A stretch of 7,116 bases of DNA, taken from Oscillospiraceae bacterium. Its GTDB lineage: Bacteria; Bacillota; Clostridia; Oscillospirales; Acutalibacteraceae. Below, piece by piece: positions 1 through 4,957 of this stretch. The stretch is from NCBI GenBank assembly GCA_019422905.1, contig JAHZCM010000105.1, forward strand, positions 1 through 7,116, read 5' to 3'. Within the stretch, counting starts at the first letter, position 1, and each line of letters opens with the position of its first letter. The notes under the pieces were generated by a model. It had not been told where the DNA came from and did not search any database. It saw only the letters and a list, made by a program, of their open reading frames with translations. The translations under genes and the position numbers were made by a program.

Positions 1-594
1 AAGGCGGACACCTCGGAGCTGCTCGCGGTCGTGAAAATGCGGGACGACGATTTCTCGCGCATCCCGCTTTCCGAAAACCCGCTGCTCGCGCTGTTCGACC
101 GCCCCTCGAACCACGGCAACCTCGGCACGATCCTCCGCTCCTGCGACGCGCTGGGCGTGGAGGGGCTGATTATCACGGGGCACGCGGTGGATTTATACGA
201 CCCGGACGTGGTTTCCTCCACGATGGGCTCGTTTTTCTGCGTACCGGCGGTGCGCATGGCCGATAACGACGCGGTGTTCTCGATGATCGACGGCCTGCGC
301 GCGCGTTACCCGGGCTTTCAGGTGGTGGGCACGACGGCGCACAACGAGAAGCAGCTTTTCGAGGTGGATTTCACGAGGCCCACGCTGCTCATGATCGGCA
401 ACGAGACAGACGGCCTGCGCCGCATTTATAAGGAAAAGAGCGACATTTTGGCGACGATTCCGATGGACCCGCGCGGCTCCGCCAGCTCATTCAACGTCGC
501 CTGCGCCGCCACGGTTCTGTTTTATGAGGCCGTGCGGCAGCGGGCCGCATCGAAGCCGCGGGGTCGTTCAGCGGGCTTCCCTTCGCCGGTGTAA
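1..594 (+). CDS. TrmH/SpoU-family RNA 2'-O-methyltransferase, 5'-truncated by window edge
   Basis: Probably transfers a methyl group from S-adenosylmethionine to a ribose 2'-OH of tRNA or rRNA in the cytoplasm. The frame is open from base 1, so the gene starts outside the window; the GTG at 31 is an internal Val, not a start. Numbering from that GTG, the three SPOUT motifs are present: motif 1 around residues 27-42 (NHGNLGTILRSCDALG), motif 2 at 121-129 (MIGNETDGL), and motif 3 at 143-160 (IPM, then SASSFNVACAA), which form the trefoil-knot cofactor site. The missing N-terminus probably carries the substrate-binding region. The last ~18 residues (KPRGRSAGFPSPV) are a non-conserved tail. It stops at TAA and a terminator follows about 30 bp later. 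The family is certain; the target nucleotide cannot be read from sequence. Confidence 0.93.
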   Translation, partial: KADTSELLAVVKMRDDDFSRIPLSENPLLALFDRPSNHGNLGTILRSCDALGVEGLIITGHAVDLYDPDVVSSTMGSFFCVPAVRMADNDAVFSMIDGLRARYPGFQVVGTTAHNEKQLFEVDFTRPTLLMIGNETDGLRRIYKEKSDILATIPMDPRGSASSFNVACAATVLFYEAVRQRAASKPRGRSAGFPSPV

Positions 595-622
595 TAAACA
601 AGCCAGTTCCATAGATTTTGTT

Positions 623-964
623 TCAGGGAGTCGGTTCATCCGGCTCCTTTTTCTTTTTTGCGTTTTTCTTGTGGTATTCGCGGTTTGCGGGGTTTGTGGC
701 CGTTTTCCGGGTGCCGCGCCGGTATTTGCGGTCCTCCGCGAGAAATTCCTGCGCGCCCGCCGGCTCGATGTTTTCATCCACCAGCACCTCCATGGTCACG
801 CCGTACAATCTGGAAAGCGTGAGCAGAGCGTATGGGTCGGGCGAGGTCTTGCCCGATTCGTAGTAGGTGTATGTGCTGCGCTCAAGGCCGAGCTGGCTCG
901 CCACAAAGTGCTGTGTGTACCCCTCGGATGTGCGGTAAAACCGCAGCTTTTGAGAAAGCCTCAT
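623..964 (-). CDS. XRE-family helix-turn-helix regulator with basic tail
   Basis: A 113-residue predicted DNA-binding protein. Residues 1-64 form a Cro/C1-type domain: LRFYRTSEGYTQ (7-18), recognition region VASQLGLERSTYTYYESGKT (21-40), then the PDPYALLTLSRLYGVTMEVLVDE helices (42-64). Residues 65-113 are a poorly conserved, strongly basic tail ending in KKNAKKKKEPDEPTP. It starts at ATG 964, 8 nt after a GGGAGGG site at 973-979, and that ATG overlaps the TGA of the upstream paralogue (ATGA), so the two are co-transcribed and probably translationally coupled. The lysine run is encoded by the complement of the neighbouring terminator's T-tract. The HTH fold is secure; the regulated genes are unknown, and autoregulation is only an inference. 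Confidence 0.88.
   Translation of the reverse strand: MRLSQKLRFYRTSEGYTQHFVASQLGLERSTYTYYESGKTSPDPYALLTLSRLYGVTMEVLVDENIEPAGAQEFLAEDRKYRRGTRKTATNPANREYHKKNAKKKKEPDEPTP
627..658 (+). terminator. Rho-independent terminator of the methyltransferase gene
   Basis: An 8-bp stem (GGAGTCGG at 627-634 with CCGGCTCC at 640-647, one G-T wobble) has loop TTCAT and is followed by TTTTTCTTTTTT. It lies inside the 3' coding end of the convergent HTH gene, so the same DNA ends one transcript and encodes the other protein's tail. Confidence 0.85.
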
Positions 965-1251
965 TGCCGTGTCCCTCCCTTTTCCCGCTTCTGCGGGGCT
1001 GTTTTTTGCCTGTGTACGCGCCTGACCGCAACCCGCACCGGCTGAGCGGGTACGACGCTCCGGTCCAGCAGCACCTCCGTTGAAACGTGAAACAGCTTGG
1101 AGAGCTTCCAGATATCGGCGGCGGTGGGCGGCGTTTTGCCGGTTTCAAGATAAGTGTAATACGGGCGGTCCGTATGCAGCCACGCCGCAACTTTTTCCTG
1201 CGTAAGCCCGTTTTTCTTGCGGTAAAATTTCAATTTCTCACCTAAAGTCAT
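961..1251 (-). CDS. XRE-family helix-turn-helix regulator, first gene of a minus-strand pair
   Basis: A 96-residue protein with a Cro/C1-type HTH in residues 1-65: LGEKLKFYRKKNGLTQEKVA (3-22), recognition segment WLHTDRPYYTYLETGKTPP, then WKLSKLFHVSTEVLLD. It aligns along this domain with the next gene (shared pattern KLxFYR...TQ..VA..L...R..YTY.E.GKT.P), so the two are paralogues from an old duplication. The tail after residue 66 is short and basic. ATG at 1251 is preceded by AGAGGG at good spacing. It is divergent from the HTH gene at 1354 across 102 bp, an arrangement like that of a regulatory switch. Targets are unknown. Confidence 0.9.
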   Translation of the reverse strand: MTLGEKLKFYRKKNGLTQEKVAAWLHTDRPYYTYLETGKTPPTAADIWKLSKLFHVSTEVLLDRSVVPAQPVRVAVRRVHRQKTAPQKREKGGTRQ

Positions 1252-1353
1252 TTTGATTCCCTCTTTCTATTACTTTTAAGCCTTATCGGGTTTAATTTTT
1301 CGTATGCCTCTTCATAATAACGTATCTTGATATAAAATGGGGAGGTATAGGAA
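1252..1353. promoter_or_regulatory. Divergent intergenic region between HTH genes
   Basis: This 102-bp AT-rich gap must hold the start signals for both the minus-strand HTH pair and the plus-strand HTH gene. The plus-strand ribosome binding site GGGGAGG is clear at 1339-1345, 8 nt before ATG 1354. A weak plus-strand promoter may be TTTAAT (1291-1296) with CATAAT (1313-1318), 16 bp apart. TATAAAAT at 1331 sits too close to the ribosome binding site to serve as its -10. No convincing minus-strand promoter or long dyad was found. Confidence 0.4.
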
Positions 1354-1593
1354 ATGGAACAAAATCCCTTATATTACTATCCTCGTCTACGTGATATGCG
1401 TGAGGATCATGATATGACACAAGAGGATGTTGCCGCAATACTTCAAACAACGCAACAGCAATATTACAAATACGAAAAGGGGATACAGGAACTCCCGATT
1501 CACCATTTGATTACCCTTGCAGATTATTACGGCGTATCGACGGATTACCTTTTGGGCCGCACGAAAACTCCGGAGCCATACCCAAAACGGTAA
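1354..1593 (+). CDS. XRE-family helix-turn-helix regulator
   Basis: A 79-residue, almost pure HTH protein. After a short N-terminal segment (MEQNPLYYYP), residues 11-69 give the classic XRE pattern: LRDMREDHDMTQEDVAAIL (12-30), recognition helix TTQQQYYKYEKGIQELP (32-48), then LITLADYYGVSTDYLLGRT (52-70), very typical of Clostridia. The start ATG follows GGGGAGG by 8 nt. It is divergent from the two minus-strand HTH genes and ends at a good terminator, so it is monocistronic. It is less like the YozG-type pair downstream than they are like each other. Operator and targets cannot be read from the sequence; it may act on the divergent promoter region, which is inference. Confidence 0.92.
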   Translation: MEQNPLYYYPRLRDMREDHDMTQEDVAAILQTTQQQYYKYEKGIQELPIHHLITLADYYGVSTDYLLGRTKTPEPYPKR

Positions 1594-1617
1594 ACGACAT
1601 TTTTTGACATAAATAGC

Positions 1618-1651
1618 AAAGGGCCGACAAACGTCGACCCTTTACGTTTTT
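1618..1651 (+). terminator. Rho-independent terminator after the HTH gene at 1354
   Basis: Arms AAAGGGCCGAC (1618-1628) and GTCGACCCTTT (1633-1643) pair with a single C-A mismatch around an AAAC loop. ACGTTTTT and a further T-rich run follow. Confidence 0.85.
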
Positions 1652-1822
1652 AAATCTTCTTTTTTAAATCGATTCTTTATATATCGCGGCTCATTTTTCC
1701 TTTTTCTCACTTTCATTTCGCCCCCCTGTTTTCGTGTTATTATTCCTATATTCGTAATTATAACCCGAAATTTGATTTTTTGCAACACATTTCGTTAGAA
1801 TATTGCGGACGAGGTGATTCAG
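1652..1822 (+). promoter_or_regulatory. AT-rich intergenic region with candidate promoter
   Basis: This stretch carries no ORF. The best sigma-A candidate is TTGATT (1772-1777), an 18-bp gap and TAGAAT (1796-1801), giving a very short leader before the GAGGTGA ribosome binding site at 1811-1817. CGAAAT (1766-1771) and ATTTCG (1789-1794) form a loose inverted repeat bracketing the -35, and a C6 run stands at 1721-1726. An alternative -10, TATAAC at 1759-1764, lacks a good -35. Confidence 0.4.
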
Positions 1823-2077
1823 ATGATTCATATTAAGCTCTCACGCATATTAGGTGATAAGCGAATTACGCAAAAAGAGTTATCCCGCATGACGGGTATT
1901 CGTGCTGCCACAATTAACGAGCTTTATAACGAACTGACCGAGCGTGTCAGCTTGGAGCATCTCGATTTAATCTGCGAAGCCTTGGATTGCGACCTATCCG
2001 ATTTGTTGGAGCGCACGCCGAGTCCCATTCCAAAAATTACCCGCACCCACGCGGGATTTGAGAAAAAGGAACAATAA
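1823..2077 (+). CDS. Small YozG-like Cro/C1-type HTH protein, copy 1
   Basis: An 84-residue predicted DNA-binding protein consisting almost only of HTH. ATG 1823 is chosen because GAGGTG at 1811-1816 is the ribosome binding site at 6-nt spacing; the upstream in-frame GTG at 1814 is part of that site. The chosen start also makes the N-terminus (MIHI) match the paralogue at 2218. The domain runs ITQKELSRMTGIRAATINEL (15-34), then LEHLDLICEALDCDLSDLLE (44-63), ending in a short charged tail. The TGI..xTI..LYN and LDLICEALxCDLSxLL signatures are typical of the small HTH_26/YozG-type group. A perfect terminator follows, so it is its own transcription unit. Function beyond DNA binding is unknown. 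Confidence 0.9.
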   Translation: MIHIKLSRILGDKRITQKELSRMTGIRAATINELYNELTERVSLEHLDLICEALDCDLSDLLERTPSPIPKITRTHAGFEKKEQ

Positions 2078-2085
2078 ATCTATTT

Positions 2086-2115
2086 AAGACTCTCTGTTTT
2101 CAGAGAGTCTTTTTT
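2086..2115 (+). terminator. Rho-independent terminator after HTH copy 1
   Basis: A perfect 11-bp stem, AAGACTCTCTG (2086-2096) with CAGAGAGTCTT (2101-2111), has a TTTT loop and runs straight into a T-tract ending at 2115. Confidence 0.95.
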
Positions 2116-2130
2116 CATCCTATTTTTTCC

Positions 2131-2152
2131 TGTTAACGGTACACCGTTAACA
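2131..2152. promoter_or_regulatory. Perfect 22-bp inverted repeat, probable operator
   Basis: Arms TGTTAACGGT (2131-2140) and ACCGTTAACA (2143-2152) are exact reverse complements around a central AC. The right arm contains the -35 hexamer TTAACA of the promoter for the HTH gene at 2218, so a bound dimer would block RNA polymerase. Size and position fit an HTH dimer operator. Which protein binds it is not shown; autoregulation by the 2218 product is the simplest idea. No second copy was noticed in the window. Confidence 0.75.
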
Positions 2153-2176
2153 TTATTGTTTTCCCTCCGCTATAAT
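2147..2176 (+). promoter_or_regulatory. Sigma-A type promoter of HTH copy 2
   Basis: TTAACA (2147-2152, 5 of 6 to consensus) and a perfect TATAAT (2171-2176) are separated by 18 bp. Transcription would start near 2183, leaving a leader of about 35 nt that carries GAGGTG at 2205-2210. Confidence 0.85.
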
Positions 2177-2217
2177 CAAAAAAGAGAAACTTTAAAATAC
2201 CGCCGAGGTGAAACACA

Positions 2218-2430
2218 TTGATCCATATTTTACTAAGGGACATACTCGCCAAACTAAGAATGACGCAAGCTGACTTAATACGTATTACCGGTATTCGTCC
2301 AAATACAATTTGCGATTTATACAACGAAAGGTGTGTTCGTGTTAATCTTCACCATCTGGATTTAATTTGCGAAGCATTGGAATGCGATCTTTCCGAGCTG
2401 CTGGCTTACACGCCAAATTCAAATTCATAA
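2218..2430 (+). CDS. Small YozG-like Cro/C1-type HTH protein, copy 2 (TTG start)
   Basis: A 70-residue HTH protein. It starts at TTG 2218: the ribosome binding site GAGGTG (2205-2210) lies 7 nt upstream, and the resulting N-terminus MIHI matches copy 1 at 1823 column by column with no gaps through residue 63. Shared features are the MTQADL segment (15-20), TGIRPNTICDLYNE (24-37) and LHHLDLICEALECDLSELL (44-62). Relative to copy 1 the charged C-terminal tail is lost, leaving only AYTPNSNS. It has a strong promoter with a dyad over the -35, and no convincing terminator before the toxin-antitoxin promoter, so read-through into the TA operon is possible. The rare start codon suggests low protein output. 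Targets are unknown. Confidence 0.88.
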   Translation: MIHILLRDILAKLRMTQADLIRITGIRPNTICDLYNERCVRVNLHHLDLICEALECDLSELLAYTPNSNS

Positions 2431-2459
2431 GTCCATCATACGCCAAAAATATATTTTGC

Positions 2460-2488
2460 TTGCATATTTCGCCGTTTTGTGGCATACT
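2460..2488 (+). promoter_or_regulatory. Candidate promoter of the toxin-antitoxin operon
   Basis: TTGCAT (2460-2465) and CATACT (2483-2488) are 17 bp apart; TACTAT (2485-2490) is an alternative -10. The match to consensus is moderate, but the placement just upstream of the dyad and ribosome binding site is right. Confidence 0.6.
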
Positions 2489-2490
2489 AT

Positions 2491-2509
2491 AAGTAAGAAA
2501 TTCTTACTT
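2491..2509. promoter_or_regulatory. Perfect 19-bp inverted repeat, probable TA autorepression operator
   Basis: Arms AAGTAAGAA (2491-2499) and TTCTTACTT (2501-2509) are exact reverse complements around a single A. The dyad begins directly after the -10 and covers the expected transcription start, ending just before the AAAGGAG ribosome binding site at 2511-2517. Type II antitoxins and toxin-antitoxin complexes typically repress from such sites. In RNA the same dyad could form a short weak hairpin next to the ribosome binding site. Confidence 0.8.
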
Positions 2510-2526
2510 GAAAGGAGCGCAATCCA

Positions 2527-2793
2527 ATGAGTACGCAAATCTTAACCGTTTCTTCCAAAGGCCAGATTTCCCTGCCGGTGAGCATCCGCAAGCTCTTGTC
2601 GATTGATACCGGGGATAAGCTGGTGGCGTACACCTCCGGGGATGTTATCATGCTCAAAACGCTGAAGCTCCCTTCCGCAGAAGAATTTGAAGCGTCGTTG
2701 GACGACGCGCAAAAGTGGGCGGCTTCCGTCGGCTATCAGGAAAGTGACGTCAACGATATCGTCAAATCCGCGAGAAGGAAGAAAAAGGCATGA
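2527..2793 (+). CDS. AbrB/MazE/SpoVT-family antitoxin
   Basis: An 88-residue predicted antitoxin and autorepressor of the PIN toxin encoded next. The N-terminal swapped-hairpin DNA-binding domain is in residues 4-47: ILTVSSKGQISLPVSIRKLL carries the family's SSKGQ..LP..IRK core, followed by GDKLVAYTSGDVIMLK. Residues 48-88 are acidic and then basic (FEASLDDAQKWA, ending ARRKKKA) and should wrap around the toxin, as in related antitoxins. ATG 2527 has AAAGGAG 9 nt upstream. Its stop overlaps the toxin start by ATGA, which couples translation and favours excess antitoxin. The 19-bp dyad in the promoter is the likely binding site. Confidence 0.93.
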   Translation: MSTQILTVSSKGQISLPVSIRKLLSIDTGDKLVAYTSGDVIMLKTLKLPSAEEFEASLDDAQKWAASVGYQESDVNDIVKSARRKKKA

Positions 2794-3194
2794 AAATTGT
2801 GGTGGATACAAACGTCCTGATTTCCGGCGTGTTTTTCGGCGGGTTCCCCAGAAAAATCCTCAGCTCTATCGTCGGCAGAAAAATGACGGCCTGCGCCACG
2901 GCCGAAATCATCAACGAATACGAAGAAATCGTACAGGAGATGATTGACCGAAAGCAGGGCCATATCAACAGGGCGATTCTCGCCCCGCTGATCAGCGCCA
3001 TGGAAATCATCGAGCCGGTCTCTCACATCGAAATATGCCGCGACCCGGATGACGACAAATTTCTGGAATGTGCAAAGGATTCCCATGCTTTGTATATCGT
3101 GAGCGGCGATAAGGATTTGCTCGTCATTAAAGAATACGGGCAAATCCAGATTGTGACGGCGAAAGATTTCTGCGAAAAGTATCTGCCCGACTGA
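2790..3194 (+). CDS. PIN-domain ribonuclease toxin (COG1569-type)
   Basis: A 134-residue PIN-domain protein, probably a magnesium-dependent endoribonuclease held inactive by the AbrB-like partner. The acidic site is complete: D6 in VVDTN, E43 in INEYEE, the DPDDDKFLECA block with acidic residues at 85 and 87-89, and D107/D109 in SGDKDLL. The order and the C-terminal LVIKEYGQIQIVTAKDF strand-helix end match the group annotated as putative TA toxin component, PIN family. ATG 2790 overlaps the antitoxin stop (ATGA). Nothing indicates inactivation, so the toxin looks intact. RNA target unknown. Confidence 0.93.
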   Translation: MKIVVDTNVLISGVFFGGFPRKILSSIVGRKMTACATAEIINEYEEIVQEMIDRKQGHINRAILAPLISAMEIIEPVSHIEICRDPDDDKFLECAKDSHALYIVSGDKDLLVIKEYGQIQIVTAKDFCEKYLPD

Positions 3195-3264
3195 TGCAGC
3201 GCGGCATGAAAACACGCCCGTCTCACAGCTTTGCCCAAAGGGCTTTTGCAGGCAGAAACAGGTA

Positions 3265-3301
3265 AAAAAGAGCTGTCACCTTGAAAGTGACGGCTCTTTT
3301 T
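3265..3301. terminator. Bidirectional terminator between convergent TA operon and glycerate kinase unit
   Basis: Arms AAAAAGAGCTGTCAC (3265-3279) and GTGACGGCTCTTTTT (3287-3301) pair over 15 bp with one G-T wobble around CTTGAAA. A-run and T-run on opposite sides let it end transcription from the toxin gene on plus and the small ORF on minus. Confidence 0.92.
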
Positions 3302-3321
3302 ATTGTTCCAAAAATGCAGCT

Positions 3322-3531
3322 TCACTCCGCCCGCCGGCGGCTCACCGCGTCCTGCATCGCGCCGCGCATTGCGGCCACAATCTCTTCCACGGAATATCCC
3401 TTATCCCCGCGCCGCCGGTCCTCCTCCGCTTCGAGAAGCGCCGCGCGCAGCGCCAGCATTTTTTCACGCCTGCTATCGGTTTCCATGTCCATAACGTCAA
3501 GCTCACCCAAACCTTTTCTATATTTTTTCAT
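3322..3531 (-). CDS. Small antitoxin-like protein downstream of glycerate kinase
   Basis: A 69-residue charged protein (MKKYRKGLGELDVMDMETDS...). The helical stretch LRAALLEAEEDRRRGDKGYS (28-47) followed by VEEIVAAMRGAM resembles the C-terminal toxin-binding part of ParD/CopG- or RelB-type antitoxins, but no N-terminal DNA-binding strand is obvious, so the label is tentative. The start ATG lies one base after the glycerate kinase stop (TGA-G-ATG) with no good ribosome binding site, implying reinitiation. ATG codons at 3492 and 3486 are alternatives; the first has GGGTGAG 9 nt upstream. A bidirectional terminator follows, and no toxin gene is adjacent. It may be an orphan antitoxin or an unrelated small protein. 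Confidence 0.6.
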   Translation of the reverse strand: MKKYRKGLGELDVMDMETDSRREKMLALRAALLEAEEDRRRGDKGYSVEEIVAAMRGAMQDAVSRRRAE

Positions 3532-3532
3532 C

Positions 3533-4672
3533 TCAAACGCCACGCGCCACCGCGAACAGGCGGAACGCCTGCTCCGCGCTCGCCGCAAGGTTTTTCGCCG
3601 CCGTCTGCGGCTCCATCGCTTCGGAAAGCGTCGTCACGCCGCGCACCGCCGGGAAAAAGGCGTCGATGCCCGCCGCGTTGCAGGCATCCGCGCCCTCCGC
3701 GACGCCGCCCGCAAAGGCAATCACGGGCTTTCCGTACCGCTTCGCGAGCTTTGCCACGCCCGCGGGCGCCTTGCCCATGGCGGTCTGCGCGTCGAGCCGG
3801 CCCTCGCCGGTCACAACGACGTCCGCGTCCCGGATTTTTTCCTCAAGGCCCGTTTCCTCCATCACGATCTCAATGCCGGATTCGAGCCGCGCGCCGAGGA
3901 ACGACCGGAACGCAAAGCCCAGGCCGCCCGCCGCGCCGGAGCCGGGGAAATCCGCGTCGCTTTCGGGAAAAACGCCCTTCGCAAGCGCCGCGAAGGCCGC
4001 AAGCCAGCCGTCCATGCACCGGATGCGCTCCGCGTCCGCGCCCTTCTGCGGGCCGAATACCGCGCTGCAACCCGTCTCGCCGCAGAGCGGGTTCGTCACG
4101 TCGCACGCGACGCGGAACGTGCATGCCCTGAGCGCGGGCAAAGCGTTTTCCGCCGTGATTTTCCGCAGCGCGGAGAGGCCGCGCGCGCCGAAGGGGATGG
4201 GCGCGCCGGTTTCGTCCAGCAGGCCGAAGCCGAGCGCCTGCAGCATGCCCGCGCCGCCGTCGTTCGTCGCACTGCCGCCGATGCCGACGATAAACCGGCG
4301 GCACCCGCGGGAAACCGCATCGCGGATGACCTCGCCCACGCCGAACGTGGTCGTATACAGGGGGTCGCGCTTTTTAGGCGGGACGAGCGGAAGCCCCGCC
4401 GCGCCCGCCATCTCAATGACCGCAAGCTCCCCCTTGACGCCGTATGCGCATTCCACCGGCGCGCCCAGCGGCCCCGTGACCGCCGCGCGCACCAGCTCGC
4501 CGCCAAGGCCCGCCGTCAGCGCCTCGACCGTGCCCTCGCCGCCGTCCGCAAGCGGGCAGACGATCGCCTCCGCCGCCGGAACCGCGCGGCAAAGCCCCGC
4601 GCGGACCGCCGCCCCCGCCGCGAGCGACGAAAGGCTCCCCTTGAACGAATCCATTGCTATCGTGACCTTCAT
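3533..4672 (-). CDS. glxK: Glycerate kinase (GlxK/GarK family)
   Basis: Phosphorylates glycerate with ATP, probably to 2-phosphoglycerate, feeding lower glycolysis from glycerate and glyoxylate/tartronate-type pathways; cytoplasmic. It has 379 residues, the normal family length. Family blocks in order: AMDSFKGSLSS (6-16), PLADGGEGTVEAL (40-52), VGIGGSATNDGGAGMLQALG (129-148), ACDVTNPLCG (189-198) with VFGPQKGA (205-212), GSGAAGGLGF (244-253), and DVVVTGEGRLDAQT..GKAP (284-303). ATG 4672 is chosen over an 84-bp longer frame because GGAGG lies 5 nt upstream and the protein begins exactly at the conserved MKVTIAMDSFKGS. A promoter is visible upstream. The small antitoxin-like ORF follows in the same transcript. 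No transporter or dehydrogenase for glycerate is in view, so the pathway partners lie elsewhere. Confidence 0.96.
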   Translation of the reverse strand: MKVTIAMDSFKGSLSSLAAGAAVRAGLCRAVPAAEAIVCPLADGGEGTVEALTAGLGGELVRAAVTGPLGAPVECAYGVKGELAVIEMAGAAGLPLVPPKKRDPLYTTTFGVGEVIRDAVSRGCRRFIVGIGGSATNDGGAGMLQALGFGLLDETGAPIPFGARGLSALRKITAENALPALRACTFRVACDVTNPLCGETGCSAVFGPQKGADAERIRCMDGWLAAFAALAKGVFPESDADFPGSGAAGGLGFAFRSFLGARLESGIEIVMEETGLEEKIRDADVVVTGEGRLDAQTAMGKAPAGVAKLAKRYGKPVIAFAGGVAEGADACNAAGIDAFFPAVRGVTTLSEAMEPQTAAKNLAASAEQAFRLFAVARGV

Positions 4673-4727
4673 GATTTCCTCCGCTCCCCGCGCGCTGCCC
4701 GCGCCGGCTCCGTACTTATCTACCGAA

Positions 4728-4756
4728 ATTGTAGCACAGCCCCGCGCCGCGCGCAA
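4728..4756 (-). promoter_or_regulatory. Promoter of the glycerate kinase gene
   Basis: On the minus strand an extended -10, TGCTACAAT (TACAAT at 4728-4733), lies 17 bp from TTGCGC (4751-4756). The -35 is weak, but the TGn extension compensates. The leader is about 50 nt and GC-rich. Confidence 0.65.
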
Positions 4757-4875
4757 CCGAAAATCGTTTTCCGCACACGGCTCCGCACGACGACGATTTT
4801 TCCCGCCGATACGATTCCGCGCCCGTTTTTCGCTCCCGGCTTACCGCCGCCAATAACCCCGCAGAAATACAGCTT

Positions 4876-4924
4876 CGAAAAAACAAGAAAAGGGCGGCAG
4901 CCAACGCATGACTGCCATCCCTTT
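4876..4924 (-). terminator. Terminator downstream of the CAP-domain gene
   Basis: Read on the minus strand, AAAGGG (4924-4919) pairs with CCCTTT (4894-4889) and GGCAG (4916-4912) with CTGCC (4900-4896), with a small internal loop between and an 11-nt apical loop. TTTTCTTGTTTTTT follows. The stem is imperfect, but position and T-tract are convincing. The 4757-4875 stretch holds nothing else recognisable. Confidence 0.7.
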
Positions 4925-4957
4925 AAATTTTATGGATTGTATTCGGCGTTTCGCGCG

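Noticed and set aside
984..1006. A plus-strand terminator-like hairpin (CCCGC/GCGGG followed by GCTGTTTTTT)
   Set aside because: No plus-strand gene precedes it, and it lies in the coding end of the minus-strand HTH gene, so it is probably coincidental.
524..1045. A 173-codon plus-strand ORF overlapping the methyltransferase end and the HTH pair
   Set aside because: It is antisense to a well-supported HTH gene, begins inside the methyltransferase gene in another frame, and contains no recognisable motif.
1814..1822. GTG at 1814 as the start of the first YozG-like gene
   Set aside because: The GTG is part of the GAGGTGA ribosome binding site; ATG 1823 has proper spacing and matches the paralogue's N-terminus.
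2444..2458. AT-only near-palindrome (CAAAAATATATTTTG) after the second YozG-like gene as a terminator
   Set aside because: It has no GC base pairs in the core and no T-tail after it; it may just be AT-rich promoter-upstream DNA.
3233..3247. GCCC-AAA-GGGC hairpin followed by TTTT after the PIN toxin
   Set aside because: Only a 4-bp stem, and a far stronger 15-bp bidirectional terminator lies at 3265-3301.
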